A DNA stretch of 64,000 nt, taken from Lachnospiraceae bacterium (GTDB taxonomy: Bacteria; Bacillota; Clostridia; Lachnospirales; Lachnospiraceae). The stretch spans positions 107,048-171,047 of the forward strand of contig CAJTIR010000004.1 in assembly GCA_910576385.1 (NCBI GenBank), in the 5' to 3' direction. The notes under the pieces are model-generated. The model made no database searches. It was given only the letters and a program-made list of their open reading frames with translations, and had not been told where the DNA came from. Below, piece by piece: positions 9,571-17,597 of the stretch; the first letter of the stretch is position 1, and each line of letters opens with the position of its first letter. Both the position numbers and the translations under genes were made by a program.

Positions 9571-10014
9571 ATGCTGTTAAATACCCGTCAGAGGCAGGAG
9601 TTAGTAAATTATCTTCTTGCTTTAAAAGGGCAACAGAATAATCCGGCTGATATCCCATGTGATATTCCCGATACTTATAGGGTGCAGGGAGCCATTGAGG
9701 AACCTTTTACAGAGATCCGCATGGGGGATTTATATTTCTGCCAGGAGCAGCGGCTTGTATGTATTGGCGAGCAGATAATTGAATTAACTGCTAAGGAATT
9801 TGACATCCTTGCTTTGCTAATTACACACCCGAAGCGGGTATTTACCTATGAGCTGATTATGGAATTGGTTTGGAATGAGGATCATTCGTATTACTCTCGC
9901 AAGGCAGTCAATAACCATGTAAGCAATCTGCGGAAGAAGTTGAAAATTACGCCGGATTCCCCGGACTACATCAAAAGCGTTGTTGGCGTTGGTTATAAAT
10001 TTGAAGTGCCGTAA
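9571..10014 (+). CDS. stand-alone OmpR-type winged-helix DNA-binding protein, 5' frameshift
   Basis: The 147-residue frame has a Trans_reg_C effector domain in its second half: LTAKEFDILALLITHPKRVF, VWNEDHSYYSRKAVNNHVSN, KSVVGVGYKFEVP. There is no receiver domain. The natural start is probably ATG 9509 behind GGAGGAGGTGAT, but that frame stops after three codons. Adding one A at 9512-9515 would join it to KLAVFDISESGGKIAEKL and then this frame. ATG 9571 has no good ribosome site. It is either a recent frameshift or a sequence error. The end is identical to window bases 1-22. Confidence 0.65.
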   Translation: MLLNTRQRQELVNYLLALKGQQNNPADIPCDIPDTYRVQGAIEEPFTEIRMGDLYFCQEQRLVCIGEQIIELTAKEFDILALLITHPKRVFTYELIMELVWNEDHSYYSRKAVNNHVSNLRKKLKITPDSPDYIKSVVGVGYKFEVP

Positions 10015-10092
10015 TATGACTATGGAATCAGATGACAGTTGGATACATCTAAGGTGTGGCTGCTATATCTATCTGTTTCGCTTAATGTGAGG

Positions 10093-10128
10093 AATCGTCA
10101 AGATTAGGAATGCGTTGTCTTGACGATT
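10093..10128 (+). terminator. perfect hairpin downstream of the winged-helix gene
   Basis: AATCGTCAAGA at 10093-10103 pairs perfectly with TCTTGACGATT at 10118-10128. A weak T-rich stretch follows. It separates the winged-helix gene from the VanR-like gene. Confidence 0.55.
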
Positions 10129-10207
10129 ATCTATCATTATGCTGATAATGTAACAGCGTTTTGGTACATAATAAAGATAGATAGTTTGGGCAGGAAGGAG
10201 CAATGCA

Positions 10208-10864
10208 ATGAATGAAAAAATTTTAGTGGTGGATGACGAAAAAGGGTTGGCAGATTTGGTTGAAGTCTATCTGAAAAACGATGGATATACCGTTTATAAA
10301 TTTTACAATGGTACGGATACGTTAAGGTGCATTGAGTCTACCCACTTGGATTTAGCCATATTAGATATTATGCTCCCGGATATTGATGGCTTTCAAATTT
10401 GCCAGAAAATCCGGGAGAAATTTTATTTTCCTGTGATTATGCTGACAGCAAAAGTAGAAGATGGGGATAAAATCATGGGGCTGTCCGTTGCGGATGACTA
10501 TATCACGAAGCCGTTCAACCCATTGGAAGTGGTTGCCCGCGTGAAAGCGCAGTTAAGGCAGTATATGAGATACAGACAGCCGCAGATCAAGCAGGAGGAT
10601 GAATGCAGCGAATATGATATAAGAGGAATGACAATCAGTAAGAAAAGCCATAAATGTATCTTGTTTGGAAAAGAGCTTCAGCTGACGCCGACAGAGTTTT
10701 CAATTCTCTGGTATCTGTGTGAAAATCAGGGGAAGGTTGTCTCAACGGAGGAATTATTTGAAGTGGTATGGGGAGAAAAAACTGTGTGGGGAGTGGGATA
10801 TACCATTGAAATCTTGGACAAAACCAGAGAAGAAATAGTAGAGATACAGGCTGCTCTATGGTAA
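10208..10864 (+). CDS. VanR-like response regulator with an internal deletion, probably inactive
   Basis: Residues 1-115 form a CheY-like receiver (LVVDDEKG, phospho-acceptor D53 in ILDIMLP, conserved K in ITKPF) close to VanR. The effector domain starts normally (LTPTEFSILWYLCENQGKVV, FEVVWGEK) but jumps to TVWGVGYTIE. About 35 residues that carry the recognition helix in VanR are missing. One residue is also missing where VanR has GADDYI (here ADDYI). The last 17 residues are unrelated to VanR. A 7-base repeat TGGGGAG brackets the junction. No sensor kinase follows. I infer loss of DNA binding. Confidence 0.7.
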   Translation: MNEKILVVDDEKGLADLVEVYLKNDGYTVYKFYNGTDTLRCIESTHLDLAILDIMLPDIDGFQICQKIREKFYFPVIMLTAKVEDGDKIMGLSVADDYITKPFNPLEVVARVKAQLRQYMRYRQPQIKQEDECSEYDIRGMTISKKSHKCILFGKELQLTPTEFSILWYLCENQGKVVSTEELFEVVWGEKTVWGVGYTIEILDKTREEIVEIQAALW

Positions 10865-10942
10865 AATGAACTTTCAACAGTTAAGGCTTGTGAAGATCCG
10901 GTCAAAAATAGGGAACCACCACAGTTTGGAAGGAGAATTTGC

Positions 10943-11407
10943 ATGAAACACGTATGTATGCTTATATCTGTGGCTGATATTAACGCCGCAAGAAAATTTT
11001 ATGAGGATCTGTTTGGATTAGAGGTGTTTCAGGATTACGGTAAGAACATCGCCTTTACCTGCGGCCTGGCACTGCAGCAGGATTTTGACTGGCTTGTGAA
11101 TCTGCCGAAAGAAAAGATATTAAAGAAATCTAACAATGCGGAAATCGTCTTTGAGGAACAGGACTTTGACGGTTTTCTAAACAAGCTGAAAGAATACCCG
11201 GACATCGAATATCTGGGAGAAGTGATCGAACATAGCTGGGGCCAGCGGGTGATCCGGTTTTACGATTTGGATGGCCATATCATTGAGGTCGGCGAGGATA
11301 TGAAAATGGTGATAAAGCGCTTTCTTGCTTCCGGCATGACCATGGAAGAAGTTTCTGTGAAAATGGATGCTTCCGTTGAGGATTTAACAAAGCTTCTGAA
11401 TAGCTAA
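10943..11407 (+). CDS. VOC (glyoxalase/bleomycin-resistance) family protein
   Basis: The 154-residue protein has a VOC fold: ISVADINAARKFYEDLFGLE at the start and FYDLDGHIIEVGEDM with a metal-ligand-type Glu near residue 125. A C-terminal helical tail (ASVEDLTKLLNS) follows. The family spans glyoxalases, thiol transferases and drug-binding proteins, and no specific role is visible. GGAGG-type site at 10930. The 3' end and trailing spacer of this gene recur as remnants near 13090-13170 and 16019-16069. Confidence 0.75.
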   Translation: MKHVCMLISVADINAARKFYEDLFGLEVFQDYGKNIAFTCGLALQQDFDWLVNLPKEKILKKSNNAEIVFEEQDFDGFLNKLKEYPDIEYLGEVIEHSWGQRVIRFYDLDGHIIEVGEDMKMVIKRFLASGMTMEEVSVKMDASVEDLTKLLNS

Positions 11408-11448
11408 TACATGATGGACGAATAAACAAATCGGAGATTGTAGGAATG
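11396..11448 (+). repeat. VOC-tail/spacer repeat, copy A
   Basis: The segment (AATAGC)TAATAC followed by TGGACGAATAAACAAATCGG and TTGTAGGAAT spans the end of the VOC gene and the spacer before the GNAT gene. Related copies lie at 13090-13170 and 16019-16069. Confidence 0.6.
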
Positions 11449-12187
11449 AACATGAAAGTGATTATTAAGAAGAAAATGGAAGAATTATTATCAAAGGAAT
11501 TTTATTACAGTCCGGATGAACTAAATGGAAAATCAACGGTGTATACTGTTAACTTCAATGCAAAACCACCATATATTAAAATACTAGCCTATAGAAATTG
11601 TGTTGTGGTTTGTACCTCAGAGAATCTGCGTTATAAAGTTCAAGAACTTTTACAAAGCAAGAATAGAGATGAAATATTTGAACTTCCTTTGGTTTATGGG
11701 CAGACAATACATTATGTTCCTAATGATAACTATACAGAAGAGGCATTGATTTCATTGGATTGTAAGTGCGAGTATCTTTTTGGCAGAGATATTTTCCCTT
11801 ACTGGATTGACTGGTTTTGAAAATTCCTTAGCATTTGATGAAAATGGTTCTACATCAACAAAAGGTGTTTATATTGCAAAGGACAATAATAAAATTATTG
11901 GAGTAGCAGGCGCCGCAGAATCATCAACAGATGGTGTATGGGAAATAGGTATAGATGTTATGGAAGAATATAGAAATGCCAGATTGGGAACGTATTTAGT
12001 GAGGGGATTGACAAAAGAATTACTGGCACGAAATATTATTCCATTCTATTCTGCTTCTATAACGAATATTGGTTCGCAGATGGTAGCAAGTAGGTGTGAC
12101 TATATACCGTTATGGGTTGATACATTTGGAACTATTCTTGATGGGAGTTCAGTATACAATGATATGATTAAAGGTTTATCATTGTAA
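11446..12187 (+). pseudogene. GNAT family N-acetyltransferase, split by a frameshift
   Basis: Two overlapping frames together make one roughly 246-residue GNAT protein. The first (11446-11820) supplies the N-terminal part, ending YLFGRDIFPYW. The second continues as FSLTGLTGFENSL, then acetyl-CoA-binding features VWEIGIDVMEEYRNARLGTY (R/Q-x-x-G-x-G/A-like loop). The shift lies in ATTTTCCC around 11793-11800, a homopolymer pair, so a one-base indel explains it. It is either a recent null allele or a sequence error. Substrate unknown. Confidence 0.6.
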
Positions 12188-12203
12188 TTTGCTGAATGAA
12201 AAC

Positions 12204-12487
12204 TTCCAGTTTGTCAAGTTCTTTCAAACCTTTCTTAACCCCTTTAGTTAAGAGACATCATTTACAAAAACTCTTATGGAAGTTTTGTAACCAGGTAGTT
12301 TAAGCCAATGGAGGAAACGTATATGAACTGAAAATTATCAGTTTAGTAACAAAAACGCAGGGGTTAATAAAAAACCGTGAAATGGCCGCTCATGTAAAAG
12401 AGAAGGGTCTTGCAGACTATGTAACGCAGGTAGATATTGCCGTGCAAAATTTCTTAAAGAAGGAGCTGTTTGCCCTTGCACCGGATA
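12204..12487 (+). repeat. inositol-phosphatase 5' region repeat, copy 1
   Basis: About 280 bases covering the promoter-proximal spacer and first codons of the phosphatase gene, starting TTCCAGTTTGTCAAGTTCT, recur at 15737-16019 with roughly 90% identity by eye. The copies differ by small indels. Confidence 0.75.
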
Positions 12488-13071
12488 TTCAGTTTCTCGG
12501 AGAAGAAACCGGATTGCAGGAAATAAAAGGCGGATCGCTTTTGATCTTAGACCCGGTTGACGGGACTACCAACCTTATGCACGACTATCAGCACAGCGTT
12601 GTATCTTTAGCGCTTTGCCGCCAGGGAGAAATTGTTATGGGAATCGTATATGACCCCTTCCATGAAGAAGTGTTTTCAACGATTAAGGGAGAAGGCAGCT
12701 TCCTAAATGGACAGCCCATACATGTATCAACCGCAGAAAAACTATCCGACACGATGATCGGGCTGGGAACAGCAAAAAGAGAGCTGGCTGATGATAACTT
12801 TGCCCGGTTCCGCAGAGTGTTCGGCCAGTGCCAGGATGTCCGCAGGATTGGGTCTGCCGCTCTGGAACTGGCATATACCGCCCGCGGCAGACAAGGTGGC
12901 TATTTCGAGATATATCTGAATCCCTGGGATTATGCTGCCGGTATGCTGTTGATTCAGGAGGCAGGCGGTCAAGTGACTGATTTTGCGGGAAAACCGCTTG
13001 ATCCGAGAAAAGGCGGCAGCGTTGTAGGAACAAACGGATATATTCATACAGAACTGCTAAATCTGCTGTGA
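12382..13071 (+). CDS. inositol monophosphatase family protein
   Basis: The protein carries the complete Mg2+-phosphatase signature: GEETG, ILDPVDGTTN and NPWDYAAGMLLIQEAGG, as in SuhB-type enzymes. The N-terminus is disturbed. The ATG at about 12323 behind GGAGG runs into TGA, and comparison with the copy at 15851 shows two bases missing here. In-frame sequence (LKIISLVTKTQGLIKNRE) continues upstream of the ATG at 12382, which has no clear ribosome site. The 229 residues listed lack roughly 20 of the normal start. Activity depends on whether the shift is real. Confidence 0.75.
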   Translation: MAAHVKEKGLADYVTQVDIAVQNFLKKELFALAPDIQFLGEETGLQEIKGGSLLILDPVDGTTNLMHDYQHSVVSLALCRQGEIVMGIVYDPFHEEVFSTIKGEGSFLNGQPIHVSTAEKLSDTMIGLGTAKRELADDNFARFRRVFGQCQDVRRIGSAALELAYTARGRQGGYFEIYLNPWDYAAGMLLIQEAGGQVTDFAGKPLDPRKGGSVVGTNGYIHTELLNLL

Positions 13072-13089
13072 GCCGTGTGTTTCCTTTTT

Positions 13090-13170
13090 GGACATTGATG
13101 AGAATATAGCAATGCTTTTGAACAGCTAATACCTTGTGGACAAATAAAAAAACTGGAATTTGTAGGAATA
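13090..13170 (+). repeat. VOC-tail/spacer repeat, copy B
   Basis: DIDENIAMLLNS and a stop can be read at 13093-13129, matching the VOC C-terminus (SVEDLTKLLNS). TAATACCTTGTGGACAAATA and TTTGTAGGAAT follow, as after the intact VOC gene. This is the leftover tail of a second VOC gene copy. Confidence 0.55.
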
Positions 13171-13320
13171 GATATTCTGGAAAATATAGTGAAAACTGCG
13201 CATTTGTGGGGATGATACGAATCGTGTCACACATGTGAAAGAGCGATTCTTTCGTCATTTTACGTTTTTTGATAAGGTGAAACTGTCGAAAAGACAAACC
13301 AATTATAGAAAGGACGTAGA

Positions 13321-13980
13321 ATGATGAAAAAAAGTGGAAAACAGGTTTTATTATTTGGAGGAATACTTATTGTAGCGTTTACAGTATGGACAGCTTTGAT
13401 CCAGATGGTAGACGTGCAGCCGCTGGGTCAAAACGGAACCAATATTGGATTTGCAACATTCAATTGCTGGTTTCATCGTTTGGCAGGTGTCAATATGACA
13501 ATTTATACGATTACCGATTGGATGGGACTTATTCCTTTAGTTGTATGCCTGATTTTTGCAGGTATTGGAGTGGTTCAGTTAATAAAGAGAAGAAGTCTCT
13601 TCAAAGTGGATCCAGATATCATTATCCTTGGAGTTTACTATGTTGTCGTGATACTGGCATATTTGATTTTTGAAATGATCTCAATCAATTACAGACCGAT
13701 TTTAATCAATGGAGTTATGGAGGCTTCTTATCCTTCTTCAACGACATTACTGGTATTGTGTGTGATGCCGACTTTGATTGAACAGATTCAGCGTAGACTG
13801 TCAAGCATTGCAATGAAAAGAATCGTTACGATTCTGGCAATCGCTTTTTCGGCATTCATGGTTATCAGCAGATTGATTTCCGGAGTACATTGGGTTACGG
13901 ATATTGTGGGCGGCGTATTGTTAAGTGCCGGATTATTTACTGTCTATAAGGCGGTAGTTATGCTGTCAATAAAAAAATGA
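13321..13980 (+). CDS. PAP2-family membrane phosphatase
   Basis: The 219-residue membrane protein has about six helices. PAP2 motifs are visible: NYRP (motif 1, with Glu where the usual Lys would be), SYPSSTTLLVL (motif 2) and SRLISGVHWVTDIVGG (motif 3 with catalytic His and Asp). The family removes phosphate from lipid phosphates such as undecaprenyl or phosphatidyl-glycerol phosphates at the membrane. AGAAAGGACG precedes the ATG. It is followed 22 bases later by an XRE-membrane protein gene. Confidence 0.75.
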   Translation: MMKKSGKQVLLFGGILIVAFTVWTALIQMVDVQPLGQNGTNIGFATFNCWFHRLAGVNMTIYTITDWMGLIPLVVCLIFAGIGVVQLIKRRSLFKVDPDIIILGVYYVVVILAYLIFEMISINYRPILINGVMEASYPSSTTLLVLCVMPTLIEQIQRRLSSIAMKRIVTILAIAFSAFMVISRLISGVHWVTDIVGGVLLSAGLFTVYKAVVMLSIKK

Positions 13981-14002
13981 AATAAAAAAGGGGGTGCAGG
14001 AA

Positions 14003-14620
14003 GTGGAATTCCATGAAAAGCTTCAGGAATTAAGAAAGAGCCGAGGTTTGACACAAGAAGAGCTGGCCGAGGCTTTATTTGTCTCCAGAACTGCAATTTC
14101 AAAATGGGAATCTGGAAGAGGGTATCCAAGCATAGATTCATTAAAGGAAATATCCAGATATTTCTCTGTGTCTATTGATGAGTTGTTATCTGGAGATCAG
14201 TTGGTTTTGATTGCGGAAAAAGAAAACAAGTCAAACCTAGGCGGTCTATGTGACTTGTTATTTGGATTTGCCGATTTGCTTTCTTTGATGCTTATTTTTC
14301 TTCCATTGTATCCCAAACCGGTTGGCGGATATATCTATTCGGTCAATCTTATTGAGTATGTAGATAAAGAAATTTGGGTTTGTACGACATATTGGGGTCT
14401 TTTTATCGCATTAACGATTGTTGGAATTGTGAAGATTTTAATGGTCAATTTCAAATTTGAAAAGGGAAAAAAGGCGATTACTTTTTTATCTGTTGGGCTT
14501 AGTATTATTACTGTTTTGTTTTTGTCGATTGCGAGAGAAGCATATGCAGTAACAGTGGCTTTTCTGTTGTTACTTATAAAAGGGGGGCTGCTTTATAAAC
14601 GAGCCGCAGCAGGCCGATAA
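14003..14620 (+). CDS. XRE regulator with C-terminal membrane segments
   Basis: Residues 1-65 are an HTH_3 domain (MEFHEKLQELRKSRGLTQEE, VSRTAISKWESGRGYPSIDS). Four hydrophobic segments follow, giving about 205 residues. Membrane-anchored XRE regulators of this layout are common in Firmicutes and often act on neighbouring membrane genes. GTG 14003 is preferred because AAGGGGG ends 8 bases before it; GTG 13994 overlaps that site. The preceding PAP2 gene is the obvious partner. Confidence 0.75.
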   Translation: MEFHEKLQELRKSRGLTQEELAEALFVSRTAISKWESGRGYPSIDSLKEISRYFSVSIDELLSGDQLVLIAEKENKSNLGGLCDLLFGFADLLSLMLIFLPLYPKPVGGYIYSVNLIEYVDKEIWVCTTYWGLFIALTIVGIVKILMVNFKFEKGKKAITFLSVGLSIITVLFLSIAREAYAVTVAFLLLLIKGGLLYKRAAAGR

Positions 14621-14697
14621 GAGGTTGGGCCATACAACTTCCTGTTTGTCAGAGAGTAACGCAACAGAAAAGTAAATGGAAATTTATGGAGGATACG

Positions 14698-15177
14698 ATG
14701 CTTGAAAATATACCATCTCATTCAACTATGACGGAATTGCTTGGACAATCCTTGCTCGAAGTTTGGCAAGCATTATGTTTGGCTATTGATAAAAAATACG
14801 ATATGGATCGAGTATGGAATACTGGTGGTAAGCAATGGGATTACGAGTATAAATATCGCAGAGGCGGTAAAACACTTTGCTGCCTATACGCTAAAAGTAA
14901 TTGCATTGGATTCATGATTATCTTTGGAAAAGATGAAAGAATAAAATTTGAAGATATAAGGGGTACTCTTTCTGACGCCGTTTGCAGGCAATATGATGAG
15001 GCAAAAACCTATCGTGACGGAAAATGGGTCATGTTTGAACCGACCAATACGGCTGATTTTGATGAATTTGCGCCACAGCCTGGCAGGCCATCGCGCAGCG
15101 ATTTTGTTCAATCGGGATTTTTGAAACATTCATTAAAGCAGAGGAGGATAAAATGCCATACACATTTCAATCAGTGA
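14698..15177 (+). CDS. DUF3788-like protein
   Basis: The 159-residue soluble protein contains GGKTLCCLYAKSNCIGFMII and YRDGKWVMFEPTN, which fit the DUF3788 family of small cytosolic proteins of unknown role. The last 40 or so residues, rich in Arg and Pro, do not look like the family and may follow a frameshift. ATG 14698 is chosen because GGAGG lies directly upstream. It overlaps the next gene by 25 bases. Confidence 0.55.
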   Translation: MLENIPSHSTMTELLGQSLLEVWQALCLAIDKKYDMDRVWNTGGKQWDYEYKYRRGGKTLCCLYAKSNCIGFMIIFGKDERIKFEDIRGTLSDAVCRQYDEAKTYRDGKWVMFEPTNTADFDEFAPQPGRPSRSDFVQSGFLKHSLKQRRIKCHTHFNQ

Positions 15178-15626
15178 AAGACACGGAAAAATTAACAGAT
15201 AGCAGTAAACTATATAATTTTATTGAAGGCTTTGCAGATTATAAAAATCAGTTTTCTCTTATATACGGTAAAATTAAAGCGTTATTTGGTCAACCAATCT
15301 ATGAGACAGAAAATTTGGGAAATCTTTTTTTATATCGCATTTTAACGACATCGGATGAAGGGGAAGAAATCCACTTAGAGATTTACTGTACAGGCTCAGG
15401 TCCCGCAGTTGGCGGTATGCAGGATGAAAAATCCAGAAAAGCGGCAAAGGCTTTAGTAGATTATGTCTGGCAGGCCGAACCGGTTAACTACACACATAAA
15501 GCTTACTATTTCGACGGACCTACAGTTCTTGAATTCGGAATCAAAAATGGCTCTCCTTATTATAACGAAACGGAGTTAAGACTTTCGGAAAAAGAATTTA
15601 CGGAACTGTATACACATTTATCGTAA
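15153..15626 (+). CDS. uncharacterised soluble protein
   Basis: I do not recognise this 157-residue protein. It has no membrane segment and is acidic. It contains a GSGPAVGGMQDEKSRKAAKA stretch and a YYFDGPTVLEFGIKNGSPYY stretch. AGGAGG lies 6 bases before the ATG, inside the end of the DUF3788-like gene, so the two are translationally linked. It could be an immunity-type or metabolite-binding protein; nothing in the sequence decides. Confidence 0.55.
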   Translation: MPYTFQSVKDTEKLTDSSKLYNFIEGFADYKNQFSLIYGKIKALFGQPIYETENLGNLFLYRILTTSDEGEEIHLEIYCTGSGPAVGGMQDEKSRKAAKALVDYVWQAEPVNYTHKAYYFDGPTVLEFGIKNGSPYYNETELRLSEKEFTELYTHLS

Positions 15627-15736
15627 AACCTCAAAATATGTATCCTTCTCCTTTGTTTTTGCCTTTATGAAAGTTCATAACATGAGGGAAAAGGATATAA
15701 TAGTTAATAAGTGCTATAAATTAGGTCTTATCATAA

Positions 15737-16019
15737 TTCCAGTTTGTCAAGTTCTCTCAAACCTTAACTCCTTTAGTTAAGAGACATCGTTTGCAATAAA
15801 TCTATGGAAGTTTTGTAACCAGGTAGTTGAAGCCAATGGAGGAAACATATATGGGTATTCAGAAAAATATCAGCTTAGTAACAAAGGCGCAGGAGTTCAT
15901 AAAGAACCGTGAATGACCGCTCATGTAGAAGAGAAGGGCCTTGCAGACTATGTAACGCAGGTAGATATTGCCGTGCAAAATTTCTTAAAGAAGGAGCTGC
16001 TTGCCCTTGCACCAGACAT
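15737..16019 (+). repeat. inositol-phosphatase 5' region repeat, copy 2
   Basis: This is the second copy of the 12204-12487 segment. It keeps the GGAGG site and ATG of the phosphatase start, then breaks off after CCCTTGCACCAGACA, where it joins VOC-tail repeat copy C. Confidence 0.75.
15851..16019 (+). pseudogene. 5' fragment of an inositol monophosphatase gene
   Basis: ATG at 15851 gives MGIQKNISLVTKAQEFIKN, then a TGA where the intact copy has AATGGCC (two bases lost). Downstream, codons matching ADYVTQVDIAVQNFLKKELL are still readable, then the gene ends abruptly at 16019. It shows what the damaged start of the 12382 gene probably looked like. Confidence 0.7.
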
Positions 16020-16069
16020 ATAAACAGTTAATACGTGAGGGACGAATAAACAAATCGGAATTTGTGGAG
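16019..16069 (+). repeat. VOC-tail/spacer repeat, copy C
   Basis: ATAAACAGTTAATACGTGAG, then GGACGAATAAACAAATCGG and TTTGTGG, match copies A and B. It is fused directly to the broken phosphatase fragment. Confidence 0.55.
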
Positions 16070-16133
16070 AGATTTCCTGAACTTTCCTTATTTTTCAAGG
16101 CTCGCAGAGCCTTATATGATGAAATGATATGTA

Positions 16134-16185
16134 TTTTCCCTTATTTTTGCCCTTGTGAGATAATCGTGAGGGAAATAAGGGAAAT
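16134..16185 (+). terminator. hairpin with long inverted repeat
   Basis: TTTTCCCTTATTT (16134-16146) pairs with AAATAAGGGAAA (16173-16184). A short T-rich run follows. It separates the duplicated block from the AbiEii remnant. Confidence 0.5.
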
Positions 16186-16189
16186 TTCA

Positions 16190-16865
16190 ATTTAGTCGTT
16201 GCCCGCTACTTTATCGAGAAGTCTTGCGGAGCTCCGTTTAATGTTAGTGTAACAGATGTGGAGACGATTATATCAAAAATCATAGCAATCCCCATAGATG
16301 ACGGTGTTTCATTTCACATTAAAAGAATATCGGAAATTATGGAAGAAGCAGATTATCCGAGAGTACGAGTAAGTATGGAAACTAAGCTTGATGGTGTCAT
16401 TACACCATTAAAGATAGATATTTCCACAGGGGATGTAATTACACCAAGAGAAATAAGGTATAGATTTAACCTTATGCTTGAAGATCGTACAATTGAAGTG
16501 TGGGCTTATAATCTTGAGACGGTATTGGCTGAGAAACTGGAAACTGTTATCAGCCGAAATGTTACGAATACACGAATGAGAGATTTTTATGATATTTATA
16601 TCCTGCAAAAATTGTATGGACAACAACTCAAAAAAGAAATACTATGGAATGCACTTGTAGCGACAGCCGGGAAACGTGGAACATTGGAGCAGATAAAATC
16701 TGGAATATAAGAGAAATATTTGATGAAGTTGAATCAAGTCTGGTTATGGAAAAGTTGTGGGAAACATATCAAAAAAATTATTCTTATGCTGCTGATATTT
16801 CATGGCATATAGTCATGGAGTCTGTTCGATATTTATATCAAACTGGATGTTCGTCGAATTCTTGA
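16190..16865 (+). pseudogene. truncated and frameshifted AbiEii-type nucleotidyltransferase toxin
   Basis: The readable core is typical of AbiEii/AbiGii toxins: LKIDISTGDVITPREIRYRF, AYNLETVLAEKLETVISRNV, RMRDFYDIYIL, then, after a shift at about 16690, NIREIFDEVESSLVMEKLWE and YQKNYSYAADISW. The N-terminal third with the nucleotidyltransferase GG and DxD motifs is absent, and no antitoxin gene precedes it. It is a dead remnant. Confidence 0.7.
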
Positions 16866-16931
16866 AATAAACATACTCTCTCCAACAAAAATTCAAGAAA
16901 AAATGCTAATCTATAATATGGAGGTGAAGTA

Positions 16932-17597
16932 ATGCAGAAGATTTTAATTGTCGAAGATGATGCTGATATTCAAGATATACTGAAAAACCATCTTATTGAT
17001 GCAGGATATGAAGTTGCTGTCGCTTCTGACGGCGTGGCTGGGATAGCAATGTTTGACGATGCAATCGACCTTGTATTGTTAGACATTATGCTTCCTAAAA
17101 TTGACGGTTATGGTGTATGTGAGGTCATTCGCAAGAGGTCACAAGTCCCAATCATCATGCTTACCGCGCTATCAGATGAAGAAAACCAGTTGAGGGGCTT
17201 TGAACAACAGATTGATGATTACATTCCAAAGCCCTTTTCTCCCAAAATACTGTTATGTAAGATTGCGGCTATACTTCGGCGTAGAACTACTGAAAATCAA
17301 AATCAATCCCTACTTACCTATAAAGAGTTGAGTATAGATATTGACGGATTTCATGTGTATCAAAGTGGAAACGAAGTCGTCTTGACCAGTAAGGAGTTTT
17401 CACTTCTTAGGCTTATGATTGAAAATCAAGGAAAGGTTTTTACTCGGCAGATGTTACTTGAACGATTGTGGTCGGATGATTTGGAAGTCGAAGATCGGAT
17501 TGTTGACAGCCATATAAAGAACATTCGTAAAAAGCTAAGTGCCGATTATATAAAAACAATTAGAGGGGTGGGATATAGAATTGATAAAGTGCATTAA
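16932..17597 (+). CDS. OmpR-family response regulator
   Basis: The 221-residue protein has a receiver domain (IVEDDAD, phospho-acceptor D51 in LLDIMLP, K in IPKPFSP) and a complete Trans_reg_C effector (LTSKEFSLLRLMIENQGKVF, DRIVDSHIKNIRKKL, IKTIRGVGYRID). GGAGGTGAAGT precedes the ATG. It overlaps the kinase gene by 17 bases, so the two are made together. The likely targets are its own operon and the secreted protein at 19137. Confidence 0.9.
   Translation: MQKILIVEDDADIQDILKNHLIDAGYEVAVASDGVAGIAMFDDAIDLVLLDIMLPKIDGYGVCEVIRKRSQVPIIMLTALSDEENQLRGFEQQIDDYIPKPFSPKILLCKIAAILRRRTTENQNQSLLTYKELSIDIDGFHVYQSGNEVVLTSKEFSLLRLMIENQGKVFTRQMLLERLWSDDLEVEDRIVDSHIKNIRKKLSADYIKTIRGVGYRIDKVH

Noticed and set aside
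11399..16069. attC-type recombination sites of an integron between small genes
   Set aside because: The repeats are explained by leftover VOC gene ends; they lack paired inverted core sites and no integron integrase is present.
16001..16195. Open frame across the end of the phosphatase fragment
   Set aside because: It spans a recombination junction and the VOC-tail repeat, and has no start signal.
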